Origin: an uncultured Odoribacter sp.
GTDB taxonomy: Bacteria; Bacteroidota; Bacteroidia; Bacteroidales; Marinifilaceae
DNA length: 51,193 nucleotides
Reading direction: 5' to 3'
NCBI GenBank assembly: GCA_944321145.1
Contig: CALUKF010000016.1
Span: 1-51,193, forward strand
Part shown: in pieces, positions 7,701 through 15,927 of the stretch
Numbering within the stretch: position 1 is the stretch's first letter
Layout: each line of letters starts with the position of its first letter
The notes under the pieces: generated by a model
The model's database searches: none
The model's input: only the letters and a program-made list of their open reading frames with translations
Told to the model about the DNA's origin: nothing
Translations under genes and position numbers: made by a program

Positions 7701-9146
7701 ATGAAAAAATACATTGTATATTTAGTAGCGGTTTTTCTCTTTTCTTCTTGTGAAGAGTGGTTGGATGTAAAACCGAAATCAGAAATCGAAGGTTCTGAAC
7801 TTTTCAGTACAGAGCAAGGGTTTAAGGATGCTTTGACCGGCATCTATACGGCAATGAGTGCAGAGAGTTTGTATGGATGTGAAATGACCTACGGTTTGGT
7901 GGATGTCATCGGTGATGCTTATTATAGCGGCGCAATATATTCCGGCACGGCTTATGCTTATGCGCGTAATCACCAATATGACCAGACTTCGGTGGAAGCT
8001 TTGATTAATACAATTTGGTCAGGTTGTTATAATGCGATTGCTACAATTAACAATACGTTGGAAAATCTGGAGCAAGCCGATTCCACCATGTTTGCAGCCG
8101 ATAACTACAATGTGATTAAAGGTGAGTTGCTGGGATTGAGAGCTTTTTTGCATTTTGACTTGCTGCGTCTGTTTGCACCTTCGTATGCTGTTGGTGCTGC
8201 AGAAAATGCAATTCCTTATGTCACGACCTACGGTTATGAAATTACGCCGCAAAGTACAGTTGGGGAAGTAATTGATTATATATTGACAGATTTGGAAGAT
8301 GCGGTAGCTTGTTTGGAAACGAGCGATCCCATTGTAACCGGACGGGAAATCACAGCAACGGATGATAATGGCTACTTGTTGAACCGGCAATTCCATTTTA
8401 ATTACTACGCAGCCAAGGCTACTATGGCGAATGTTTATTTGTATACGGGCGATCACGCAAACGCTCGAAAATATGCACTGGAAGTTATTGATTCAGGGAA
8501 ATTCCCTTGGACAAGTGTTGATAATGTAGCAACAAGTGCAGTTGCAGATCGCGACAGAACTTTTACTTCTGAGCAGATTTTTGCATTGCAAATTACTGAT
8601 TTAGCAGATTATGTTTTGGGTAAGTTGTATGGAACATTGCAATATTCAGCTCAATTGACTACTTATTCTTATTGGATTGAATATACACTTTTTCCAACAG
8701 CGACTCATGCGACAGATTGGAGATATACATATTTTTTGACTACTGAAGGTACTGCATCCAGCAGTTATTATATTACTTCTAAGCTCTGGCAAGAAGATAT
8801 GAATGAAGATTTGGTGCAGCGGATGCCTTTGATTCGTTTACCGGAAATGTATTTGATTTTGGCAGAGGCGGATGCTGAGAATGGAGCAGATTATCTGAAT
8901 ACCATCCGAGAGCATAGGGGCGTAACAGCACGGGTTGTGGCAACAGGGGATGCCTTGTTGGATGAAATTGGTTTGGAAACTTACCGGGAATTTGTTGGTG
9001 AAGGAAAATTGTTTTATTGGTATAAACGTTTGAATAGAGAAACTCATTGGGGTGGGTACTATTTTTACAATGAAGTGGCATTTGATCCGGCATTGTATGT
9101 ATTGCCGATGCCTGAGGAAGAAATAGAATTTGGAAACCGTCATTAA
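7701..9146 (+). CDS. SusD/RagB-family surface lipoprotein, locus 1
   Basis: Surface ligand-binding lipoprotein forming the lid of the SusC channel. From the ATG at 7701 the 481-residue product has a lipoprotein signal peptide with lipobox SSC (MKKYIVYLVAVFLFSSCEEW) followed by the typical SusD start LDVKPKSEIEGSELFSTEQG. The TPR-like SusD helical region covers most of the protein, with the conserved ELLGLRAFLHFDLLRLF helix and the C-terminal VQRMPLIRLPEMYLILAEA segment. An ATG at 7695 in the same frame adds two residues. It follows susC by 18 bases, so the pair is translated from one transcript. Confidence 0.95.
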   Translation: MKKYIVYLVAVFLFSSCEEWLDVKPKSEIEGSELFSTEQGFKDALTGIYTAMSAESLYGCEMTYGLVDVIGDAYYSGAIYSGTAYAYARNHQYDQTSVEALINTIWSGCYNAIATINNTLENLEQADSTMFAADNYNVIKGELLGLRAFLHFDLLRLFAPSYAVGAAENAIPYVTTYGYEITPQSTVGEVIDYILTDLEDAVACLETSDPIVTGREITATDDNGYLLNRQFHFNYYAAKATMANVYLYTGDHANARKYALEVIDSGKFPWTSVDNVATSAVADRDRTFTSEQIFALQITDLADYVLGKLYGTLQYSAQLTTYSYWIEYTLFPTATHATDWRYTYFLTTEGTASSSYYITSKLWQEDMNEDLVQRMPLIRLPEMYLILAEADAENGADYLNTIREHRGVTARVVATGDALLDEIGLETYREFVGEGKLFYWYKRLNRETHWGGYYFYNEVAFDPALYVLPMPEEEIEFGNRH

Positions 9147-9157
9147 AATTAAAAGCA

Positions 9158-9901
9158 ATGAAAAACTATTATTTTATATGGATAGCCTTGTTGTTGGCTT
9201 TAGGGGGCTGTGAGAATGACCCTTACTTATATAATGATGTTGCCCGTTTATGGCTTTCGGGTGATGAAGAGCAGGGGGCAACAACTGATTCTCTCTTTTA
9301 TTCATTTAGTCTATATGATTTTGATGTTACAGAAGCAGATTTGAATTTGGTGGTTAATTTGACAGGTAGGGCTGTTGATGTAGAACGGACATTTCGTTTG
9401 GATGTGGTGGATTCATTGACAAATGTTCCTGCAGAGGCTTATGCAATTGCAGAGGCTGTTTTTCCTGCAAATGCTTTCCAGGCAATAGTTCCCGTCACTG
9501 TTCAACGCAGTGTCGCAGGATTGGATTTGTCAAAAGAAAACGCCAAATTAACTTTGCGGATAATCCCCGGCGGTGATTTTGAAGCAGGGGCAGAAGAAGT
9601 GGAAACCTATTCTTTGGTTTGGTGCGATTATTTAGTGCAACCGGATTCATGGAGTGTAATTAATTATTATATAGGTCCTTTTTCGCAAGCCCGTTACAAA
9701 TTTATTATTGATCACACTGGTTACACAGAGTTTGATGAGTTTAATGGTGATTATAATAAAATATTTTGGTTGCAGGGTGTATTGAATGAATGTTTGGAAG
9801 AATATAATGCTGATCCGGCGAATGCCGGTCGTCCGGAGGGATGGCCCTATCAGAATGATAATGGCGATCCTCTGCAATTTGGTCCGGGATTAGATGCTTA
9901 A
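9158..9901 (+). CDS. DUF4843-type lipoprotein of uptake locus 1
   Basis: Predicted surface-exposed lipoprotein of 247 residues with signal peptide and lipobox GGC (MKNYYFIWIALLLALGGCEN). The layout fits DUF4843: an N-terminal acidic stretch beginning NDPYLYNDVARLWL, a middle beta-rich domain with regular hydrophobic strands (VVNLTGRAVDVERTFRLDV; TLRIIPGG), and the WSVINYYIGPFSQARYKFI segment. These proteins are found only in Bacteroidetes, next to SusCD and PKD-like lipoproteins, and probably act as accessory binding components; no enzymatic motif is seen. It sits 11 bases after susD and 17 bases before the PKD-like gene. Assignment is from recalled family features, not a search. Confidence 0.8.
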   Translation: MKNYYFIWIALLLALGGCENDPYLYNDVARLWLSGDEEQGATTDSLFYSFSLYDFDVTEADLNLVVNLTGRAVDVERTFRLDVVDSLTNVPAEAYAIAEAVFPANAFQAIVPVTVQRSVAGLDLSKENAKLTLRIIPGGDFEAGAEEVETYSLVWCDYLVQPDSWSVINYYIGPFSQARYKFIIDHTGYTEFDEFNGDYNKIFWLQGVLNECLEEYNADPANAGRPEGWPYQNDNGDPLQFGPGLDA

Positions 9902-9918
9902 TTTTAAATGGATGCGTT

Positions 9919-11427
9919 ATGAGAAAATGTATTTATTTGTCAATCATTTTAGGAATGATAGGATTGATGTCTTCTTGTTTTGAAGACGAGGGAAATTATG
10001 TTTATCAGGAGTTGCCTGAATTTTATGTAGACACAGTAGGAAAACAACTTTATTTTGTGTTACCGCAATTTTCAGAGATTACTTTGGAATCCAATTTGGT
10101 ATATGATGGAGACAAGTCTGGATTAGAATTTGCATGGTCAATTTATGAAAATATTTATATGCAATCTGATGTACTTGCAGATACTTTGGCAAAAACAGAA
10201 AACTTGTCAACAACTATTGAAGCAAGTCCTGGAAATTATATCATAGAATTTTGTGCTTTGGAACGCCAAACAGGAATCCGGGCAACTATGCGTTACTATT
10301 TGACAGTCGAAAGTGTAGTGGGCACTGGTTTGATTGTATATTATCAGCAAAATGGTCAGGCAGATTGTGACATGATTCGCTCGCAACTTTTTAATGGAGG
10401 ATTAACAGAGTCTACAATTTCCAAAAAGTTATATAGTTTGGCAAATTCTGATATCCCTTTGACAGGTGAACCGGTTTGTATTGGTAGTGTGTCGGGGACG
10501 TGGATTTATTTGCTTACGGATAGTGAACTTGTCAGGTTGTCTACTGAAGATATGACTGTTACAGGAGAATTTGAAGATTTATTTTTAACCGTTCCTGAAG
10601 TTTGTAAACCGGAGGGGTATTATTCTTTGAATGGTTTGGAGGTTCTGATAAATGACAAAAAAGCATATACGTTGTTGATAGGCATGGGTGGTTTGCAATT
10701 CCCATTAGCCCGGACAATTTTAGGAGATGATTACGAAGCAGCTCCCTATGCTTTTGTCGGTTGGGGAGTTAGTGCTTTGATTTACGATGAAACTCAAGGA
10801 CGTTTTTTATTAGGTGAAACTTATTCTAGTGAGTGGCAGGAGATTCCTTTTACAGATGGTTGTGCTTTTGACATGGGTAATATGGAAAAGGATTTGGTAT
10901 ATATGGCGCAAGGCTATTGTGACCAAAATTATGCAATGTATGGTTATGCTGTTATGGAAACTCCAGGTGTCCCGGCTGAAAGGGCAGTTTATGTTTATAC
11001 AACGGCTTATAATGCTGCTGGAACCAAAGGGTACGCAATTCTCGACCTTGCAGCATGCAATGATATTGATGAGGCTGCTTATTGGGCGTTTAGTACCCGA
11101 AGCCCTAGCATGTATTATGCGACATCGACAAATATTTATCTCTGTAATTTCAATTTGACCAATTGGACAGTTGTGCCCCCAACTCAGCCGGCGTGGACTT
11201 GTCCGGCTGGTGAAGAGATTACTTGTATGCGTTTGTTTTCAAGCTCAGGTTTGGAATTGAAAGAAGATGCTTCTTGCAAATATTTGCTGGTTGGTACATA
11301 CAATGGAGTAGAAGGCAAAGTTTATATTTTGGGGGCAGATGTGGCATCTGGCATAATAACTCCTGAAGCCTTAGAAGTTTATGATGGACTTGGAAAAATA
11401 AAGGATATGCAGTTTAAAGCACAATAG
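9919..11427 (+). CDS. PKD-like family lipoprotein of uptake locus 1
   Basis: Predicted 502-residue lipoprotein, lipobox MSSC (cysteine at residue 20), then FEDEGNYVY, a start shared with the Bacteroidetes PKD-like lipoprotein family that accompanies DUF4843 genes. The N-terminal 100 residues resemble an Ig/PKD-type beta sandwich (LEFAWSIYENI, APGNY-like SPGNYIIEFCALERQTG). The remainder resembles a beta-propeller-like repeat region rich in Gly, Tyr and Trp. No catalytic motif is visible. In context it is likely a surface binding protein of the SusCD system; the ligand is unknown. Confidence 0.75.
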   Translation: MRKCIYLSIILGMIGLMSSCFEDEGNYVYQELPEFYVDTVGKQLYFVLPQFSEITLESNLVYDGDKSGLEFAWSIYENIYMQSDVLADTLAKTENLSTTIEASPGNYIIEFCALERQTGIRATMRYYLTVESVVGTGLIVYYQQNGQADCDMIRSQLFNGGLTESTISKKLYSLANSDIPLTGEPVCIGSVSGTWIYLLTDSELVRLSTEDMTVTGEFEDLFLTVPEVCKPEGYYSLNGLEVLINDKKAYTLLIGMGGLQFPLARTILGDDYEAAPYAFVGWGVSALIYDETQGRFLLGETYSSEWQEIPFTDGCAFDMGNMEKDLVYMAQGYCDQNYAMYGYAVMETPGVPAERAVYVYTTAYNAAGTKGYAILDLAACNDIDEAAYWAFSTRSPSMYYATSTNIYLCNFNLTNWTVVPPTQPAWTCPAGEEITCMRLFSSSGLELKEDASCKYLLVGTYNGVEGKVYILGADVASGIITPEALEVYDGLGKIKDMQFKAQ

Positions 11428-11438
11428 GAAGTAAAAAT

Positions 11439-12542
11439 ATGAAAAGGATTTTTTTATTGATATATTGTATATGTGGCATGGCATTATGTGCTTTAGCACA
11501 ACAGTCTGCTACAGTGAAAGGAGTGGCTCTCAATGGCTGGCAGGATGGAACAGTACTTCAGATTTCTGAATTGACCAGAGACAAAAACATTTCCGTTCAG
11601 GCAACAGTGGAAAATGGGCAGTTTGAATTTTCCATACCCTTGAGGGAACCGTTGTTTCTATATGTTACTAGCCAAAATGGGAGGGGAATATTTAATCTGA
11701 TGCTTTCTCCTGGAGAACAGGTGACGATGAAATTCATTGACGGTAAGATAGAATTTGAGGGAGCGGCTCTGCAAAAAGAAATGGAAACTCAAATCATAAA
11801 ACCTTTTGAGACTCAAAATCAAAGGCGAAATGAATTGTGGAGAGGATATAAAGATGTGGTTATTGCAGCAAATCAACCGCAAGGGAATGAACAAGCTAAA
11901 AACTCACCGGAATATAAAGAATATATGCTGAAAAACGACAAACTGGAACTTGCTTTTGAAGAAGAGATGGCTGCTTGGGCGCGTCAGCATGCTTCTACGA
12001 TGTGGGCACCCATAGCCATGCTTTATAATCCATCCTGCAAACCTTCTGAGGAATTGTACAATGCTTTTTCTCCGGAAATCAAGGCAAGTTTTTATGGAAA
12101 GAAAGTTCGTCAAGAAATAGAAGGCTTACTTGCCGGTAAAAAAGCCCCTGATTTCACTTTGAAAGATGCTAATGGTAAAGAATATACTTTAAAACAATTA
12201 TTGAAAGGACACCAATACCTCTTGGTGGATTTCTGGGCATCTTGGTGTGCCCCTTGCCGCAAAAGTATTCTAGAAGTGAAAGAATTTGCCCAAAAATACG
12301 CAGACAAAGGCATGGCAGTCTTAAGCATATCAGTAGATAAAGACCGTGATGCTTGGCTGAAAGCCTTGGAAGAAGAACAAATGCCTTGGACAAATCTATG
12401 GGATGATGCCGGTATTAAAACAAGATACGGTGTGAAGGGCATTCCTTCCGTCTTTCTTATCCAAGCGGATGGAACCGTTCTCTTTGAAAAACTTTATGGC
12501 GATGACATTCGGCAACAACTGATAAAAATTTTGGGTGAATAA
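11439..12542 (+). CDS. TlpA-like thioredoxin-fold protein with N-terminal DUF4369-like domain, locus 1
   Basis: Exported thiol-disulfide oxidoreductase. The 367 residues begin with a signal peptide (MKRIFLLIYCICGMALCALAQ), followed by a DUF4369-like beta domain (ATVKGVALNGWQDGTVLQISEL) and a helical linker. The C-terminal TlpA/AhpC-type domain starts GKKAPDFTLKDANGKEYTL and has active site WASWCAPC (Cys270, Cys273) and cis-Pro motif GIPSVFLI. Such proteins reduce periplasmic disulfides or support heme and cofactor handling. It is the last gene of uptake locus 1, 11 bases after the PKD-like gene, and is followed by a strong terminator. The intact CxxC contrasts with the paralogue in locus 2. 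Confidence 0.9.
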   Translation: MKRIFLLIYCICGMALCALAQQSATVKGVALNGWQDGTVLQISELTRDKNISVQATVENGQFEFSIPLREPLFLYVTSQNGRGIFNLMLSPGEQVTMKFIDGKIEFEGAALQKEMETQIIKPFETQNQRRNELWRGYKDVVIAANQPQGNEQAKNSPEYKEYMLKNDKLELAFEEEMAAWARQHASTMWAPIAMLYNPSCKPSEELYNAFSPEIKASFYGKKVRQEIEGLLAGKKAPDFTLKDANGKEYTLKQLLKGHQYLLVDFWASWCAPCRKSILEVKEFAQKYADKGMAVLSISVDKDRDAWLKALEEEQMPWTNLWDDAGIKTRYGVKGIPSVFLIQADGTVLFEKLYGDDIRQQLIKILGE

Positions 12543-12564
12543 TCCGCTTCTATTTCAAATTATT

Positions 12565-12594
12565 GCGGGTGTGTCTAAACACACCCGCATTTTT
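12565..12594 (+). terminator. Intrinsic terminator closing uptake locus 1
   Basis: GCGGGTGTGT (12565-12574) and ACACACCCGC (12579-12588) form a perfect 10-bp GC-rich stem with a 4-base loop, followed by ATTTTTA. It lies 22 bases after the TlpA-like gene. Confidence 0.92.
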
Positions 12595-13217
12595 ATTCAT
12601 CCCCTCTTCTCGTAGTAATCTCTTAGATATCACACCCTATTCAGGCAATAAGTTTGGTATGACCTTCTTAAGCCTTCGCTGAGCGGTCGGTTGGGGGTAG
12701 TGGCTGGGAAAAGACGTAAGCATTCAGTGAGCAACTTGTGGGAGGAGAAGGGGTGGATAACTTGCTTAAAAGTAGGGGAATGGCTGTGTAGGCTAAAAAG
12801 TGTGAGCAATGGAGGGATATGAATTGATACTTGTAGATTGGGAGAAGCTCCGAGGATTGTTTGCTGTGAATGGACGGTTGGAAGCCGTGGCATTTGGTCG
12901 GTGATTCTTGACGGAAAGGATTGGGCTTTGCCTGTTGGCTTTGCTGTGTCTTGATTTGTCCTCTCCCTATTTGGTCTCTACTTCTCCCGCAGATGCTCTA
13001 GATATACCCTGCACTTTCCGTGGTTGGCGCCATGGGTGGTGCAGAAGAACAGCGGGGAATCTCCGAGGAAAGTAGAGACCAAATAGGGAGGCGGAGGCGA
13101 GTTGCGGGAGTTTTCCTTGTTACATTCGCTGAAAAATAGGGATTTATCTCATAAAACACTCAATGAAATGCCTCAAAAATACTCAATGAATTTCGCAATC
13201 GGCATTAAATAAGTGAA
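12595..13217. other. Noncoding stretch between locus 1 and the TPR gene
   Basis: About 620 bases without a convincing gene. A minus-strand open stretch of 87 codons at 12630-12893 has no recognisable domain and poor composition. The interval contains the long inverted repeat at 12963-13090. Near 13150-13195, just after the 3' end of the minus-strand TPR gene, there are two copies of ACTCAATGAA. It may hold decayed mobile DNA; nothing more can be supported. Confidence 0.5.
12963..13090. repeat. Long inverted repeat, 21-bp arms around an 86-base spacer
   Basis: The arms at 12963-12983 and 13070-13090 are exact reverse complements over 21 bases (core GGTCTCTACTT / AAGTAGAGACC). The 86-base spacer contains a nested inverted pair CTGCAC...GTGCAG and the palindrome GGCGCC. 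Read on the minus strand, the spacer and right arm give a short open stretch including DSPLFFCTTHG and ending at a stop inside the left arm. Possible readings are a small non-autonomous (MITE-like) element, a structured RNA, or a recombination remnant. No target-site duplication was identified. Confidence 0.7.
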
Positions 13218-13964
13218 TTAGTTGCCGAAGTATTTTACTAAGGCTTCTTGGGCGGGGGCGTAGCCCAGACGGGAGGCGATGCGGAGGTCGGAGGAGGCGT
13301 CGTCCCATTGGGAGAGTGCCATTTTGGCGACGGCGCGGTTGTAGTAGGCTTTGGCGCTGGCTGGGTCGATACGGATGGTTTCGGTATAATCCGCGATGGC
13401 GCTTTCGTTGTCGCCTTTCTTTTGGAAGACGACGGCGCGGTTGAAATAGAGGGCACTGGCATTCAGCCCGAGGGCTTTGGCAGTAGCGATGTCTGTCTGG
13501 AGGTGGGTGCCGAGTTCAAGGGCGCGGTTGTAGTCTGCAAGGGCGCCGTCGAGGTCTTCCATGCGGAAGCGGGCGATACCGCGGTAATGGTATGCCATGA
13601 TGAAACCCGGGCGCAAGCGGATGGTTTCCGTGTAATCTTGGATGGCATTGGCGAAGATGCCGAGGTTCTCATAGACAATGGCACGGTTGAAATAGGCATC
13701 GGCATGGTCAGGATGGCGCGCTATCACGTAATTGAAGTCCGCGAGGGCTTCTTTGTAATGGCGGCTGTTGGCAAGGGCGACGGCGCGGTTGTAGTAGGCT
13801 GGATACCAATAGGCATCGTGTTGCAGGATGTCGTTGAATTCTGCAATTGCCTGGTCGTAGCGTTCCTGTTTCATGTATTCCAGTCCGCGCTTGTTTGCCT
13901 GTTTCGTCCGGGTGTGGCAGGCTGCCAGGCTGAGGGCTATTATGAGCAATACCGTGTATTTCAT
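13218..13964 (-). CDS. TPR-repeat lipoprotein
   Basis: Predicted 248-residue lipoprotein (MKYTVLLIIALSLAACH, lipobox cysteine at residue 16) made almost entirely of tetratricopeptide repeats. At least five units follow the pattern AYYNRAVALANSRHYKEALADFNYVIARHPDHADAYFNRA. The repeats act as a protein-interaction scaffold, probably on the periplasmic face of a membrane; no enzyme domain is attached. A TTG at 13973 would add three residues, but the ATG at 13964 gives the proper signal peptide. Its stop-side neighbour is noncoding. Upstream it sits 21 bases from the end of the YgiQ-like gene and could be co-transcribed with it, although a -7 box at 13971-13978 also allows an independent, nearly leaderless transcript. 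Confidence 0.88.
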   Translation of the reverse strand: MKYTVLLIIALSLAACHTRTKQANKRGLEYMKQERYDQAIAEFNDILQHDAYWYPAYYNRAVALANSRHYKEALADFNYVIARHPDHADAYFNRAIVYENLGIFANAIQDYTETIRLRPGFIMAYHYRGIARFRMEDLDGALADYNRALELGTHLQTDIATAKALGLNASALYFNRAVVFQKKGDNESAIADYTETIRIDPASAKAYYNRAVAKMALSQWDDASSDLRIASRLGYAPAQEALVKYFGN

Positions 13965-13970
13965 TTCGTG

Positions 13971-13978
13971 CAAAGGTA
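13971..13978 (-). promoter_or_regulatory. Putative -7 element directly before the TPR gene
   Basis: On the minus strand TACCTTTG (13978-13971) matches TAnnTTTG and ends only six bases before the ATG at 13964. A transcript from this box would be leaderless or nearly so. No clear -33 box is present, so the site is tentative. Confidence 0.45.
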
Positions 13979-13985
13979 CATAAAA

Positions 13986-15818
13986 TTATGGTTTTTCTTT
14001 GTATAATTTGGCAATTAAATCCGGACGGCGGATGCGGCGGAGGGTGGAGACGATGGCATCCTTGAATTCTTTTTTATACCAGAAGAAAAACATATTCTGC
14101 TGTTTCTTTTCGTTTTCGCTTTTGGCAGTCTGCACAGGTTGGAGCGAATAGGGGTGGTAACCCGTGTAATAGATGGTGGTCGCTACGGTCATGGGCGTAG
14201 GTGTAAAGTCTTGAACCTGTTCGAGATGGAAATCGAGGCTCTTGGTGGCTGCGGCAAGCTCTGCCATGTCCTCGGTGCGGCAGCCGGGATGGGAAGAAAT
14301 GAAGTAAGGCACGATTTGTTCCTTCAGCCCGTACCGCCGGTTGATGTCGTCGAAAAGGCTTTTCAGTTGCAGGAACAGGCGGAACGGCGGTTTGCGCATG
14401 ACGGCAAGCACGCGGGGCGAGGTGTGCTCCGGGGCTACCTTGAAACGCCCGGAAACATGGTGTCGGATAACGGTTTCGAGGTAAAGGCGGTTGGTGCGGT
14501 TTGTCTCGGCATTGCCCGTATTGTGCAGGCAAAGGTCGTAGCGGATGCCTGAACCGATGAAGCAATGCTTTACTCCGGGGTGGCGACGGACGGTTTCATA
14601 AAGCCGTAGGAGGGGGGCATGGTTGGTGTCCAGGTTCTTGCAAATGGAGGGGTAGGCGCAGGAGGGGCGTTTGCACCGGCGGCAAAGCGCGGCATCCTTG
14701 CCTCCCATGCGGTACATGTTGGCAGAGGGGGCACCGAGGTCGCTGATGGTGCCTTTGAAGTCGGGCATTTGGCATATCCTGTCCACTTCGCGCAGGATGG
14801 AGGCTTCGGAGCGCGAGGAGATGAATTTCCCCTGATGGGCGGAGATGGTGCAGAAGGCACAGCCCCCAAAGCATCCCCGGTGGAGGGTGATGGAATGGCG
14901 TATCATGTCGTAGGCAGGGATGGGTTTGCCCTTGTAGCGGGGGTGAGGCAGGCGTGTGAAAGGCAGGTCGTAGACCGCATCCAATTCGGCAGTCGTGAGG
15001 GGCGGGTAGGGGGGATTGACAATCACTTCCTTGTCCCCGACGGCTTGCACGAGGCGGGCAGCTTCGAGGGTATTCGATTCTTCTTCGATGCGGCGGAAGT
15101 TGGCAGCATATTTCTTTTTGTCGGCGAGGCATTCCTCGTGGGAATGGAGGCGGAGCGTCTGCCACTTTTTGTTGCCGGCGACCGGCTCTTCCTTGCCCCG
15201 GAGGACGACGGTTTGCGGGACATTGGTGAGGTTGCGGAAGGGGATGCCTTTGCGCAGGAGGCAGCAGATTTCCGTGAGGGGCTTTTCCCCCATGCCGTAC
15301 ACCAGCATGTCCGCGCCGGAGGAAAGCAGGATGGAAGGCATGGGTTTGTCTTGCCAATAGTCGTAGTGGGTGAGCCGCCGGAGCGAGGCTTCGATGCCGC
15401 CGATGATGACCGGCACGTCGGGATACAGCTGCTTGAGGATGCGCGTGTAGACAATCGTGGGCATATCGGGGCGCATGCCAGCGCGCCCGTCGGGGGTGTA
15501 TGCGTCGTTCGACCGCTTGCGCCGTGCTGCCGTATAATGGTTGACCATGGAGTCCATTGCCCCTGCCGACACACCGAAAAAAAGGCGCGGCGCGCCTAAT
15601 TTCCGGAAGTCGCGCAGGTCGTCGCGCCAATTGGGCTGTGGCACGAGGGCTACTTTCAGCCCTTCTGCTTCCAATACGCGCCCGATGACCGCTGCACCGA
15701 ACGAAGGATGGTCGACGTAGGCGTCGCCTGAAAACAGGATGACGTCGAGCTTGTCCCAGCCCCGTTCCTGCACTTCTTTTGCCGATGTCGGCAACCAATT
15801 GTATTCCTGCCTTTCCAT
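13986..15818 (-). CDS. YgiQ-family (UPF0313) radical SAM protein
   Basis: Radical S-adenosylmethionine protein of unknown substrate. The 610-residue product matches the YgiQ architecture. The N-terminus reads LPTSAKEVQERGWDKLDVIL and GDAYVDHPSFGAAVIGRVLE, and a B12-binding-like Rossmann portion extends to about residue 190. The radical SAM cluster motif CxxxCxxC is present as CFGGCAFC (Cys316, Cys320, Cys323). A second cysteine group, CRRCKRPSC, lies near residue 375-390, and the conserved KVAPEHTSPRVL follows. Length is within the usual 600-750 range. Transcription would run from 15838-15845, divergent to rimO. The TPR gene lies just downstream. Family assignment is firm; function in the cell is unknown. 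Confidence 0.93.
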   Translation of the reverse strand: MERQEYNWLPTSAKEVQERGWDKLDVILFSGDAYVDHPSFGAAVIGRVLEAEGLKVALVPQPNWRDDLRDFRKLGAPRLFFGVSAGAMDSMVNHYTAARRKRSNDAYTPDGRAGMRPDMPTIVYTRILKQLYPDVPVIIGGIEASLRRLTHYDYWQDKPMPSILLSSGADMLVYGMGEKPLTEICCLLRKGIPFRNLTNVPQTVVLRGKEEPVAGNKKWQTLRLHSHEECLADKKKYAANFRRIEEESNTLEAARLVQAVGDKEVIVNPPYPPLTTAELDAVYDLPFTRLPHPRYKGKPIPAYDMIRHSITLHRGCFGGCAFCTISAHQGKFISSRSEASILREVDRICQMPDFKGTISDLGAPSANMYRMGGKDAALCRRCKRPSCAYPSICKNLDTNHAPLLRLYETVRRHPGVKHCFIGSGIRYDLCLHNTGNAETNRTNRLYLETVIRHHVSGRFKVAPEHTSPRVLAVMRKPPFRLFLQLKSLFDDINRRYGLKEQIVPYFISSHPGCRTEDMAELAAATKSLDFHLEQVQDFTPTPMTVATTIYYTGYHPYSLQPVQTAKSENEKKQQNMFFFWYKKEFKDAIVSTLRRIRRPDLIAKLYKEKP

Positions 15819-15837
15819 AATGCTTGTTGTGAGAGGG

Positions 15838-15845
15838 CAAAATTA
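15838..15845 (-). promoter_or_regulatory. Putative -7 element for the YgiQ-like gene
   Basis: TAATTTTG on the minus strand (15845-15838) fits TAnnTTTG and lies 19 bases upstream of the start codon. No clear -33 box is seen. Confidence 0.5.
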
Positions 15846-15890
15846 TAGACTTTTTTGGAGGATACGTGTCGCAGGGCGTGTTTTTTATGC

Positions 15891-15898
15891 TACTTTTG
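15891..15898 (+). promoter_or_regulatory. Putative -7 element for rimO
   Basis: TACTTTTG matches TAnnTTTG and ends 29 bases before the rimO ATG at 15928. Together with 15838-15845 it makes the 109-base gap between the two radical SAM genes a divergent promoter region. This placement also argues against the longer upstream-open frame for rimO. Confidence 0.55.
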
Positions 15899-15927
15899 CG
15901 TGTGGAAAACTTTTATCCTTCGGAAAC

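Noticed and set aside
12630-12893. Possible 87-codon minus-strand gene in the gap after locus 1
   Set aside because: No promoter, no domain, and composition typical of noncoding DNA. Kept only as part of the noncoding stretch.
14596-15840. Long overlapping frames (both strands) across the YgiQ-like gene
   Set aside because: Products are Arg/Pro/His- or Gly/Val-rich shadow sequences. The radical SAM motifs and the promoter support only the minus-strand frame at 13986-15818.
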